31,694 bases of DNA from Neomoorella mulderi (lineage in GTDB: Bacteria; Bacillota; DSM-521; Neomoorellales; Neomoorellaceae). Each line of letters starts with the position of its first letter. Within the stretch, counting starts at the first letter, position 1. The position numbers were made by a program, and so were the translations under genes. This document shows, one piece after another, positions 24,766 to 31,694 of this stretch. The notes under the pieces were generated by a model, which searched no databases, was not told the origin of the DNA, and worked only from the letters and a program-made list of their open reading frames with translations. The DNA is taken from positions 1 through 31,694 of the forward strand of contig DRZV01000089.1 in the NCBI GenBank assembly GCA_011375465.1, given 5' to 3'.

Positions 24766-25824
24766 CTAAAAAAAGTGCAGGGTAGAACGGCAGCGGGCTT
24801 TGACCCGCCTTAACAGATCCTTGCCCAAAAGCCCCAATCTTTCACAGGCGAAAAGGCCCAACAGCCCTAGACCCACCAGCAACCAGGTGCCCTGGGCAGT
24901 GGTCAGGCGGCTCAAGATTATGGCGTTTCCCCCCAGACAGGCGTTTACCAGGTACATAATGCCCACCGCCTGCCTCTGATCCAGCCCCTGATCCAGAAGC
25001 TTATGGTGGATATGCCCCCTGTCAGGGGAAAATATGGGGCGCTTGTTGAGGAAACGCCTGAATATGGCCATGAGGGTGTCCATGATGGGCAGCCCTAGCA
25101 CCACGATGGGTATAAAGAGGGAAACCACAGTGGCCCCTTTGGTGAGGCCCAATATGGCCAGAACAGCCAGGTTATAACCCAAAAACATGGATCCGCAATC
25201 TCCCATAAAAATCCGGGCAGGGTGAAAGTTATAGGGGAGAAAGCCCAGACAACTGGCAGCTAAAGACAGGGCCAACCCGGCCACCAGAACCTCTCCCCTC
25301 AAGGCAGCTATTATGCCTATGGTTACGCCAGCAATGGCAGCCGTGCCCGCTGCCAGGCCATCCAACCCGTCTATGACGTTCAAAGCATTGGTGATGCCCA
25401 CTATCCAAAACAAGGTGACAGGGATGGCCAGATTTCCCAGAATAAAAAGGCCATCGAAGGGGTTGGTGAGAAACTCCACTTTCACGCCCCAGGCCACCGC
25501 CACCAGAGCAGCCAAGACTTGTCCCATCAATTTGGCCAGGGGGTGGAGATTTTTTATATCGTCCACCAGGCCCACCAGGAAGATCAACGTGCCTCCCAGC
25601 CATAGTCCCCATAAGGAGGGGCTGCCCTTAGCCAGAAACCAAAAGGCCAAAGAAAAACCCAAGTAAATGGCCAACCCTCCCAGCCGGGGCATGGGGGACT
25701 GATGGATCTTCCTGGCCTCAGGACTGTCCACTGCCCCTATGCGGAAGGCCAGGAGGCGGCACAAAGGGGTCAAGATAAACCCCATTCCCGCCGCCATGCC
25801 TGCAGCCATCAAAAAAGCTCCCAT
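24766..25824 (-). CDS. Undecaprenyl-phosphate sugar-1-phosphate transferase (TagO/WecA, MraY family)
   Basis: A 352-residue polytopic enzyme that transfers a sugar-1-phosphate, typically GlcNAc-1-P, from a UDP-sugar to undecaprenyl phosphate. This is the first step in making teichoic-acid-like or other wall polysaccharides. Eleven hydrophobic spans are interrupted by the active-site loops: VGLVDDIKNLHPLAK (the paired aspartates), NALNVIDGLDGLAAG, and FMGDCGSMFLGY. RGHIHHKLLDQGLDQRQAV is the fourth loop, the histidine motif that identifies the TagO/WecA branch rather than MraY. It lies 27 bases after fabZ. Confidence 0.92.
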   Translation of the reverse strand: MGAFLMAAGMAAGMGFILTPLCRLLAFRIGAVDSPEARKIHQSPMPRLGGLAIYLGFSLAFWFLAKGSPSLWGLWLGGTLIFLVGLVDDIKNLHPLAKLMGQVLAALVAVAWGVKVEFLTNPFDGLFILGNLAIPVTLFWIVGITNALNVIDGLDGLAAGTAAIAGVTIGIIAALRGEVLVAGLALSLAASCLGFLPYNFHPARIFMGDCGSMFLGYNLAVLAILGLTKGATVVSLFIPIVVLGLPIMDTLMAIFRRFLNKRPIFSPDRGHIHHKLLDQGLDQRQAVGIMYLVNACLGGNAIILSRLTTAQGTWLLVGLGLLGLFACERLGLLGKDLLRRVKARCRSTLHFF

Positions 25825-25851
25825 ATTACCCTCCCCGTCTTTCCTGTCCGG

Positions 25852-26280
25852 TTAAATTTTGTCTCCCAAAGCGAAGAGGAGTTCCCCTTCAGCAGCCAAT
25901 TCCTCTCCCACCCACGCTCTACCTTGGGCTTTGCCCAACTGCCCTTTTATTTTTATAATCTCGGCCTCCAGCCTCAAAACCTCACCCGGCACGACCTGCC
26001 TCCTGAACCTCACCCTATCCAGCCCAGCAAAGAGGGCCAATTTGCCCCGGTTTTCCGGCAAACTCAAGAGGGCCACCGCCCCCACTTGAGCCAGGGCTTC
26101 CACTATCAGAACTCCCGGCATCACCGGATAATGGGGAAAATGGCCGGCAAAATACCACTCATTGCCGCTGACACTTTTCACGCCCACAGCCCTCTGCCCT
26201 GGCTGCAGCTCCAAAATGCGGTCCACCAGCAGAAAGGGATATCTGTGGGGAAGTACCTCCTGGATCTCCTTCCAATCCAT
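25852..26280 (-). CDS. fabZ: (3R)-hydroxyacyl-ACP dehydratase FabZ
   Basis: A 142-residue hot-dog enzyme that removes water from 3-hydroxyacyl-ACP during fatty acid synthesis. It begins with LPHRYPFLLVDRILEL; the catalytic pair is H47 in FAGHFPHYPVMPGVL and E61 in LIVEALAQ. The C-terminal RFRRQVVPGEVLRLEAEIIKIKG matches the family. ATG at 26280 is chosen for its AAGG site and the canonical MDWKEIQEVLPHRYPF opening. It lies within the envelope cluster rather than with other fab genes. Confidence 0.93.
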   Translation of the reverse strand: MDWKEIQEVLPHRYPFLLVDRILELQPGQRAVGVKSVSGNEWYFAGHFPHYPVMPGVLIVEALAQVGAVALLSLPENRGKLALFAGLDRVRFRRQVVPGEVLRLEAEIIKIKGQLGKAQGRAWVGEELAAEGELLFALGDKI

Positions 26281-26336
26281 CTTACAACCTTCCCTATATA
26301 GACTATTAGGGTTATTCGCCATTTAATCCCCTATTC

Positions 26337-27434
26337 CTACCGATTTTTCCAACACCTTTGCAAAAAATCAGCCACCAGGCAGGCATTTTCCCGGGCCTTG
26401 TCCCGCAAAGCTGGCAAAGCGGCTTTAAGCTTTAGGCGGTGTTCTTCTCGGCAGGCCCAAAAAAACTCCCCTTTTTCCACCAGATCGCTGGGGGAAAAAT
26501 TTTTCAAATCCAGGCAGGGCTGCTCTGCCCTCTGGGCAAAAGCTTGCACTTTGGGATCGTAAGCCAAGCCCAGGAAAGGCACCTCCATGACCGCGGCAAA
26601 GATCAGGGCGTGCAGCCGCATACCCATGAGCAGGGTAGCGGTTTTTAAAAGGCCCATCAAGGTGAACACGTCCAATTCCTCTTCGATGATCACCGGGGCC
26701 TCGGTCATCCTCCTGGCCACCTCCCGGGAAGCCTCCACATCCAGGGGGAAATGGAAGGGGATAAACACCACCTGTCCCCCCTCTTTTTGCCATTTATCTC
26801 CTAAAAAAGCTAGGGCTTCCCAAAGGGCTTCAGCTCCCGGCCAGAACCTCACCGAAAAGGCCAGAACCTTCCCCTGAATCCCCATCCTCCGGGCCAGATC
26901 CAACCCCGGAGTGAGATCCATCTCCTCGGGATTTAGCCCCAGGACCGGATCCGCAGTAACGTGGATGGGAGGGCGGTTCACCCCTATATCCCGGAGCAAC
27001 CTTTCCGAATCCCCATCCCTCACGGTTATCAGCTGAACCTGGTTCAGCACCCTAGCGGTTATCCAGCGGCTGCTTAGCCGCAGGAGAGGGCCTATTCCCT
27101 GGGCATAGACAGCCACCGGAACTCTTAAACACCTGGCCATCTGGACAATGCCCAGATAATAGTAGAGATTGCGCCGGCTGGTGATGTCCTGAAAAAGGCT
27201 GCCCCCTCCGCTCAAAAGCATCTGGGAGTCCCTCAACGCCCTGAAAACCTCCCTTATGTTCCAGCGGTTGACCGCCTCCACCCCATAAGCCTGGGCAGTA
27301 TGCCCCGGGTCGTGGGACAGCACCGTTATCCGGGCTCCCGGTAGGGACTCCCTCAGGGCCTGTATGGTGCTCAAAAGCACTGCTTCGTCCCCCAGGTTCT
27401 TAAAGCCGTAATAGCCGGAAATGACCAGATTCAC
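26337..27434 (-). CDS. csaB: Polysaccharide pyruvyl transferase CsaB
   Basis: A 365-residue enzyme that adds ketal-linked pyruvate to a wall polysaccharide, creating the anchor for S-layer-homology proteins. The start reads VNLVISGYYGFKNLGDEAVL, the CsaB hallmark. QMLLSGGGSLFQDITSRRNLYYYL, VYAQGIGPL, ITVRDGDSERLLRDIG and the C-terminal LMGMRLHALIFAAV follow. GTG at 27434 is used: AAGGGG lies seven bases upstream and it shares a GTGA junction with the DUF5693 stop. The longer open frame upstream is the antisense-free tail of that gene read in another frame. This organism probably has SLH-anchored surface proteins. Confidence 0.93.
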   Translation of the reverse strand: MNLVISGYYGFKNLGDEAVLLSTIQALRESLPGARITVLSHDPGHTAQAYGVEAVNRWNIREVFRALRDSQMLLSGGGSLFQDITSRRNLYYYLGIVQMARCLRVPVAVYAQGIGPLLRLSSRWITARVLNQVQLITVRDGDSERLLRDIGVNRPPIHVTADPVLGLNPEEMDLTPGLDLARRMGIQGKVLAFSVRFWPGAEALWEALAFLGDKWQKEGGQVVFIPFHFPLDVEASREVARRMTEAPVIIEEELDVFTLMGLLKTATLLMGMRLHALIFAAVMEVPFLGLAYDPKVQAFAQRAEQPCLDLKNFSPSDLVEKGEFFWACREEHRLKLKAALPALRDKARENACLVADFLQRCWKNR

Positions 27435-29344
27435 CTCGGTTCCCCTTTCTTTAAGTATAGCCTTTCCACCACCTTCAAGAGAAGGCACCCCAGGAGCAGC
27501 CCCAACCATAGGCCGTTGAAACTCCTCAGGAGGGAAATGGTCAGGGGTATATGCAGGTGGCAGAAGGTATTCACCAGGGAGATCTGACCTATCAGGCCCA
27601 GCATCCATAGAATCAGGTATTTGTGCTGGTAACCCAACCGCAGGGAAAGCAGCAGGAAGGGGTAACCGATTAGAAACTCCTTGGTGCGGGGCCGGGCCAG
27701 CAGGAGGTTTCCCAGCCAGGAACGCATGGCCCCCTCAAGGGGCAGCAGACCTATGCTTTCATTGCCGCTTCTGTTGAGATATAGAAAGAACACCGTCCCC
27801 AGAAGGACAGCTATCAGTACATGGTTTAAAGTGAGGGGACGGCAACCCCATCTTTTTATAACCTCCCAACCCCTCTCCCCCTCGGCCCGGAAAACAGCCG
27901 CCAGCCCGAAGAGGAGCAAGGGCAAAACGAAGGCTATCTTGACCCCCATGAATCGATCCAGTTTGAGGAAAAAGAAATTGCCTGCCAAAAGGGAAGCTAT
28001 GAAAAGCCCCCCCAAAAGGGATATGCCGGTGGCCTTTAGAAGCCCCCCTATGGACTGAAGGAGGCTCCGGGGGTTGGGCGAGAGGACTGACATTAGGGCT
28101 AAAGAGGGGAAAATCACCGCTGCCCCCAAAGCCATGAGCTTGCGGGACCAATCAAGGTGATGGCAGGATGCCAGGCTGTAGGACCAGAAGAGGAGGGCTA
28201 AAAGGCCCAGGATCCACCCTATCCGGGATAGTCCCATCTTATCCAAGAGGGCCAGGCCTCCGGCTATCACCCCCAGCCCCACCAGCAGCACCAGGCCTCG
28301 GTAAAAGGGGAAAGGGGGAAAGGCGCTGGGCTTTCCCAGCCTGAGCCCGTCGGCCTGGAGCAATTTGTTTAAATCCTCTAAAAAAGAGGCGCTGCTGCCC
28401 AGCCAATGGGGACTGTCGGCATGCAGGTTGAAGCGGACTATTAAAATCCCCATATTCCTCTCCCTGGCGGCCAATTCCAAACGTTCTAGAGCCTCCCTGG
28501 GGGAGAGTTTGGTCACTTCCCCTTCCCCAATACTGTGGATCCTCACCGCCCGGCCCTCAAGCCATCTTACCGCTTGGGCGAGGCCCTTCTGGGGAAAAAA
28601 TTCTATTATGCCTAGAGGCACGTCCAGCCTCTTCAGCTCTCCAGCCAGCAAGCTCAGTTTATCGGGATATCCAGGGATAAATTTGTCGTAAAAGATCAGG
28701 GCGGCCATATCCTGCTGGTAAACCTCCAGGGGGTTGAATACCGTCTCCAGAGAGGCAGGAGAAACCTTATACCAGGCCCTGATCTGGGGCAGCAGGAGAA
28801 AACCCTTCTGGCAGGCCAAGTCCATTTCCCTTTGGGGAAAACCCAAGCCCACCTCTTTTAGGTCCCGGGGGGACAGGGGCACCTTCAGGAGGAATCCCCC
28901 TTTAGCCGAAATTTCCCGGGTTCCGGGCACCTTGACTTCCAACTGCCCCTTTATACGGGAGAAGAGCTGAGGATCTTTCACCAAGATATAGGTATATCCC
29001 GGTTCAGCTTCCTGGGGGGAAGATACATAGGGCAAGACCTCGGGGCCAGATAATATCCCCACTTCCTGTTCCAGATCTTCACAGGTCTGCTCCTTAAAGA
29101 GGACACAGTTGGCTCCGGCCCCGCGCAACCTTTCTAAAACCTCCTCCAGGGAAACCCCTTCCCAGGAGGCCATCTTCTGCACTTGACAGAAGTCTACCGC
29201 CACAGCCACCTCTTTGAGGGCAGCCTCCATCCGAATCCGCTGTATGGAGATATAAGCAGCCGCTCCCAAGGCCAAAAGCATGATTGCCAACCATATCCTA
29301 GATTTTCCCCGCAAACCCCTTCCCCCTTTTAAAAACTCCGTCAA
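27431..29344 (-). CDS. DUF5693-family large membrane protein
   Basis: A 637-residue protein. One N-terminal span (SRIWLAIMLLALGAAAYISI) is followed by a ~300-residue extracytoplasmic domain (VAVDFCQVQKMASWEGVSLEEVLERLRGAGANCVLFKEQT, IGIIEFFPQKGLAQAVRWL, RNMGILIVRFNLHADSP) and then about ten membrane spans ending in GLWLGLLLGCLLLKVVERLY. This layout is that of DUF5693 proteins, which sit next to csaB in many Firmicutes; the function is unknown. The start is TTG at 29344, with GGAG five bases upstream. TTG at 29314, after AAAAGGGGGAAGGGG, is an alternative. It overlaps csaB by four bases. Confidence 0.85.
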   Translation of the reverse strand: MTEFLKGGRGLRGKSRIWLAIMLLALGAAAYISIQRIRMEAALKEVAVAVDFCQVQKMASWEGVSLEEVLERLRGAGANCVLFKEQTCEDLEQEVGILSGPEVLPYVSSPQEAEPGYTYILVKDPQLFSRIKGQLEVKVPGTREISAKGGFLLKVPLSPRDLKEVGLGFPQREMDLACQKGFLLLPQIRAWYKVSPASLETVFNPLEVYQQDMAALIFYDKFIPGYPDKLSLLAGELKRLDVPLGIIEFFPQKGLAQAVRWLEGRAVRIHSIGEGEVTKLSPREALERLELAARERNMGILIVRFNLHADSPHWLGSSASFLEDLNKLLQADGLRLGKPSAFPPFPFYRGLVLLVGLGVIAGGLALLDKMGLSRIGWILGLLALLFWSYSLASCHHLDWSRKLMALGAAVIFPSLALMSVLSPNPRSLLQSIGGLLKATGISLLGGLFIASLLAGNFFFLKLDRFMGVKIAFVLPLLLFGLAAVFRAEGERGWEVIKRWGCRPLTLNHVLIAVLLGTVFFLYLNRSGNESIGLLPLEGAMRSWLGNLLLARPRTKEFLIGYPFLLLSLRLGYQHKYLILWMLGLIGQISLVNTFCHLHIPLTISLLRSFNGLWLGLLLGCLLLKVVERLYLKKGEPR

Positions 29345-29398
29345 TTATTCTCCATTTCTGAGGCTGGTTCCTCCTGAAAACTGTTTTTCTTTTTTACA

Positions 29399-29404
29399 TA
29401 TAAT
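29399..29404 (+). promoter_or_regulatory. Possible -10 box before the 29428 gene
   Basis: TATAAT at 29399-29404 is a perfect -10, but 17 bases upstream the sequence is GAAAAC, a poor -35. Confidence 0.3.
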
Positions 29405-29427
29405 GTTAATTGAGGTGAATGGTTTCC

Positions 29428-29679
29428 ATGAACAAGGACGTGGCAGAGCTGAGGGTAAACAGAGCTTCGATAAAGTTGATCCGGCTTCTGAGCTACGACC
29501 ACCCCCACGAAATATCCGCTTATATACCCCGGGTAGAAATGAGACGCCGCCGGTTTTCCGGCGGCCATCTGGTCTGGGAGGAAGAGATCATCCTCAACAG
29601 CCTCACCTTGGTGCACGCCCCCCTCCACCCTCCCGCTGCACCCGGCAGTTCCCCCCGGCTCCGCTTAAAATTTTGCTGA
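29428..29679 (+). CDS. Small protein of unknown function
   Basis: I do not recognise this 83-residue protein. ATG at 29428 follows GAGGTG (29412-29417); ATG at 29419 is in frame but only one base from that site. The first ~65 residues (LRVNRASIKLIRLLSYDHPHEISAYIPRVEMRRRRFSGGHLVWEEEIILNSLTL) look like a folded basic protein. After VHAP the sequence becomes proline-rich and less protein-like, and a C6 run lies there. Removing one C would give a slightly different short ending. It is divergent from DUF5693 and stands alone. Confidence 0.45.
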   Translation: MNKDVAELRVNRASIKLIRLLSYDHPHEISAYIPRVEMRRRRFSGGHLVWEEEIILNSLTLVHAPLHPPAAPGSSPRLRLKFC

Positions 29680-29785
29680 AAAGCTTTTTCTCAGGGTCAG
29701 GACCGGGGAAACTGCCGGTACTGAGGAGCAGGAGTATCAAGATCAAGAAAAGCCTGTAGGGGTCCCGCCCCTGAGAACCATCCTT

Positions 29786-29998
29786 TCAATCCCCCTCTAG
29801 CGATTTCTTTTTCTTCTGGGCCTTATACTCCTGCCTCAAGCTCTGGAATTTTTGCCTTACCACCCGGGCTTCCTCGGTGGACAGAAGCTGCAGGAGGGTT
29901 TCCACTATCTCGGTGCACTGGAGGGCCCGTTCAGGCATATAGGGCTTGAGGCTCTGGATGACGGCCAAAAAGTTGGGATCCACCAGATGCTCCTCCAT
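29786..29998 (-). CDS. Small helical protein of unknown function
   Basis: A 70-residue protein. ATG at 29998 has AAAAGGAGGG nine bases upstream; a longer in-frame start at 30040 lacks such a site. Sequence is helical: DPNFLAVIQSLKPYMPERALQCTEIVETLLQLLSTEEARVVRQKFQSLRQEYKAQKKKKSLEGD, here given by its parts: an N-terminal SLKPYMPE segment, a central ETLLQLLS helix and a lysine-rich tail. I do not know the family. It is divergent from the next gene, whose PALVHSIMNLLMAAKE helix is similar in style, so the two could be related spore-region proteins (inference). Confidence 0.55.
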   Translation of the reverse strand: MEEHLVDPNFLAVIQSLKPYMPERALQCTEIVETLLQLLSTEEARVVRQKFQSLRQEYKAQKKKKSLEGD

Positions 29999-30105
29999 TC
30001 TTTCCCTCCTTTTATATCCTTTATAGTTAAAAATATGCAAACAAGATAATTTTGGTGCCCTAAGGCTAAAGCCCGCATATATTAGCAGGGAAAGGAGTAG
30101 AGGAT

Positions 30106-30456
30106 ATGGCTGGGGATCTAAAGGAGTTGGTATTAAAAGTCCTATCCGAACGCCAGGGCCAGCTGGAACTCAGAGAAGTGGCAGGATTGATCGCCCTGCT
30201 GGATCTATGGGAAATTCTCGGCATGATCTCAGGCCGTTCCCCATACGAGGGAGGAAATCTCCTGCAGGAAGTCCTCCGGGCAGTATCCGGACCCGGGGAG
30301 GATAAAAAGATAGCTGAACTGCTGGGCGGCCTGGGGAAGAATCCCGCCCTGGTGCACAGCATTATGAATCTCCTCATGGCCGCCAAAGAAAGGCCGGGGG
30401 AAGAAAACTCCCCTTCGGTCAAGGGATCCAGACCCTTCTCCCGCTTAAATCCGTAA
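30106..30456 (+). CDS. Small helical protein of unknown function
   Basis: A 116-residue protein starting with ATG at 30106, with AAAGGAG at 30091-30097. Mostly helical (LKELVLKVLSERQGQLELREVAGLIALLDLWEIL; NPALVHSIMNLLMAAKE) with a basic, polar tail. No signal peptide or membrane span. A terminator follows directly, so it is monocistronic. It lies just before sleB. Function unknown. Confidence 0.6.
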   Translation: MAGDLKELVLKVLSERQGQLELREVAGLIALLDLWEILGMISGRSPYEGGNLLQEVLRAVSGPGEDKKIAELLGGLGKNPALVHSIMNLLMAAKERPGEENSPSVKGSRPFSRLNP

Positions 30457-30457
30457 G

Positions 30458-30481
30458 AAGGCACCACCAGGGTGCCTTTTT
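30458..30481 (+). terminator. Intrinsic terminator after the 30106 gene
   Basis: AAGGCACC (30458-30465) and GGTGCCTT (30471-30478) form an 8-bp stem with a 5-base loop, followed by more Ts. It begins just after the stop codon. Confidence 0.82.
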
Positions 30482-30511
30482 GCATAATACCCGGAAAAAC
30501 AAAACTAATTA
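30482..30511 (+). promoter_or_regulatory. Candidate forespore (sigma-G-like) promoter of sleB-ypeB
   Basis: GCATA (30482-30486), 18 bases, then CTAATTA (30505-30511). The first box matches the sigma-G -35 consensus; the second matches five of seven positions of CATWHTA. sleB is sigma-G controlled in Bacillus, and no sigma-A boxes are seen here. The match is suggestive only. Confidence 0.35.
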
Positions 30512-30533
30512 AAAAACAAGGGGAGCGTGCAAA

Positions 30534-31016
30534 ATGGCTCGCAGACGCCTATTTATGGCCCTGCTGGTTTGTCTGGCCATCATGGGAATAACTTGGGGTG
30601 TCTACCAGGAGAAGGTGGCCCATAGATCCTTGCCCGTGCAGGCAGGGGTTCCGGTAGCCCTGGGGGACGAGGTAAACCTTCTGGCCCGCCTCATCGCAGC
30701 AGAAGCGGGATCCGAGCCCTATGAGGGTCAAGTGGCGGTGGGAGCGGTGGTATTAAACCGGGTCCGCAGCCCCCTATTTCCTTCCACCATAAGCGCCGTG
30801 ATCTATGAACCCTGGGCTTTCGAAAGCGTGAGCAACGGGCATATATGGCAGGTGACCGACCTGTCCACCCCCACCATGGCCGCCATAGACGCTCTGAACG
30901 GTTGGGGTCCCAGCTACGGCGCCCTCTTCTTCTGGAATCCCTATAAGCCCGTGAGCCCTTGGGTGTGGACCCGCACCATCCTGACCCAGATAGGCAACCA
31001 CGTTTTCGCCCGCTAG
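30534..31016 (+). CDS. sleB: Spore cortex-lytic cell wall hydrolase SleB/CwlJ family
   Basis: A 160-residue secreted lytic transglycosylase that degrades the spore cortex during germination. After the signal/membrane helix (LFMALLVCLAIMGITWGVY) comes the catalytic domain: NLLARLIAAEAGSEPYEGQVAVGAVVLNRVRS, with the catalytic glutamate E57, and the family's GALFFWNPYKP ending. Bacillus SleB has an extra N-terminal peptidoglycan-binding domain that is absent here. ATG at 30534 follows AAGGGGAG. The ypeB gene begins 20 bases downstream, the usual partner order. Confidence 0.92.
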   Translation: MARRRLFMALLVCLAIMGITWGVYQEKVAHRSLPVQAGVPVALGDEVNLLARLIAAEAGSEPYEGQVAVGAVVLNRVRSPLFPSTISAVIYEPWAFESVSNGHIWQVTDLSTPTMAAIDALNGWGPSYGALFFWNPYKPVSPWVWTRTILTQIGNHVFAR

Positions 31017-31036
31017 ACCAGGAAGGAGGGTGTGCC

Positions 31037-31694
31037 TTGGAAATTAGAAAAAAGACCATCACTCTGGTTCTGGGGCTAGCCTTAGTGCTGGCCTTGATCT
31101 ATGGCCTGTGGGAAAGGGCTAACCGCATGGCCCTGGCCAACGCCGTGGAGGCCAGCGGCCACCGGGATTTCTACAACCTCCTCAGCTCAGTGGAACAGAG
31201 CCATGTGCATTTGGGAAAGGCCTTGGCCAGCAGCTCTCCCCGACAGCAGGCAGTGCACCTCACCGAGGCCTGGAACAAGGCCGCTGCTGCTCAGCTCTCC
31301 TTGAGCCAGCCGCCCATGCCCCAGATGAAGCCCCTTAATACCAGCAAGTTTTTGGCCAAGACCAGCGATTACGCCCACTATCTGGCCCAGAAACTGGCCC
31401 GGGGACAGGATCTAACCCCTGAAGAGAGGGAACAATTGGGCCGGCTACGGGAGGAGATGAAAAAACTGGCGGGGGATCTCCGCCAAACCGAATCCCAGGT
31501 GGCCCAGAAGGGCATCCGCTGGAGTTCCTTTTACGGCACCCAGATGCCCCAACCCTTAAAAACCATAGCCCGTATATCCCTACCCGTCCAAGCCACCCCT
31601 TCACCCCTGGAGGGCTTGATAAACGCCGACCGGCGGCTGCAGACCATGCCCAGTCTCAACTACGACGGCCCCTTTTCCGATCACCTGGAGCGCC
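31037..31694 (+). CDS. ypeB: Germination protein YpeB, 5' part
   Basis: The first 219 residues of YpeB, the partner that localises and stabilises SleB in the spore; it runs off the right edge. TTG at 31037 is preceded by AAGGAGGG. A transmembrane helix (TITLVLGLALVLALIYGLWERAN) is followed by the YpeB N-terminal helical domain, including the DFYNLLSSVEQSHVHLGKAL segment. The PSLNYDGPFSDHLE motif near the edge is characteristic of the family. The frame is open to the end of the window. Confidence 0.9.
   Translation, partial: MEIRKKTITLVLGLALVLALIYGLWERANRMALANAVEASGHRDFYNLLSSVEQSHVHLGKALASSSPRQQAVHLTEAWNKAAAAQLSLSQPPMPQMKPLNTSKFLAKTSDYAHYLAQKLARGQDLTPEEREQLGRLREEMKKLAGDLRQTESQVAQKGIRWSSFYGTQMPQPLKTIARISLPVQATPSPLEGLINADRRLQTMPSLNYDGPFSDHLER

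Noticed and set aside
29341..29628. A minus-strand open frame of 95 residues overlapping the small plus-strand gene at 29428
   Set aside because: No suitable ribosome binding site at its start and no domain-like pattern; the plus-strand frame has a better signal.
29702..29772. Two weak hairpins (ACCGG...CCGGT and AGGGG...CCCCT) between the small genes
   Set aside because: Neither is followed by a T-run in the direction of a gene, so I do not call them terminators.

Overview
The window is a gene-dense chromosomal segment of a Gram-positive, endospore-forming bacterium, most likely an anaerobic and possibly thermophilic member of the Moorella/Desulfotomaculum-like Firmicutes. The lineage is an inference from gene content. 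The pointers are the SleB-YpeB germination pair, a long-form HPF, ComFA/ComF, a split transketolase, CsaB with DUF5693, and near-perfect GGAGG ribosome binding sites. There is no phage, insertion sequence, CRISPR array, tRNA or rRNA. Nearly everything between 1.8 and 29.3 kb is on the minus strand.

Layout. 1-510 (-): start of a solute-binding lipoprotein. 673-1782 (+): ArsR regulator plus TSUP exporter. 1817-6333 (-): operon ftsE-ftsX-M23 peptidase-ctpA-pncA with a terminator at 1788-1814. 6558-6962 (+): a short Gre-like protein, convergent with and overlapping the next operon. 6937-11255 (-): aarF-yitT-tktN-tktC, ending at a terminator inside the gre leader. 11297-11950 (-): winged-helix regulator with a palindrome at its start site. 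12006-13394 (-): radical SAM protein. 13511-17350 (-): secA-prfB, with the classical RF2 programmed frameshift. 17520-19038 (-): csp, hpf and an uncharacterised gene. 19302-22118 (-): a small membrane ORF, comFA and comF. 22193-24437 (-): a 30-residue membrane peptide, a broken yetF and a phosphohexomutase. 24533-29344 (-): envelope cluster DUF5693-csaB-fabZ-tagO/wecA-small exported protein. 29428-30456: three small unrecognised genes. 30534-31694 (+): sleB and the start of ypeB.

The genes fall into four themes: cell division and wall turnover (FtsEX, M23, CtpA, CsaB, TagO/WecA, SleB/YpeB), protein synthesis and export (SecA, RF2, HPF, Gre-like), DNA uptake (ComFA/ComF) and central carbon/NAD metabolism (transketolase, nicotinamidase).

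A recurring oddity is that four genes (lipoprotein, aarF, the 17.5-18.1 kb gene, and yetF twice) have reading frames that become whole if one base is added to or removed from a mononucleotide run. That pattern points to homopolymer errors in the assembly or to decay. It should be kept apart from the genuine programmed frameshift in prfB. No unmistakably new multi-gene system is visible. The best leads are regulatory: the antisense-overlapped gre gene, the RBS-masking hairpin upstream of comFA, and the palindrome at the winged-helix gene.
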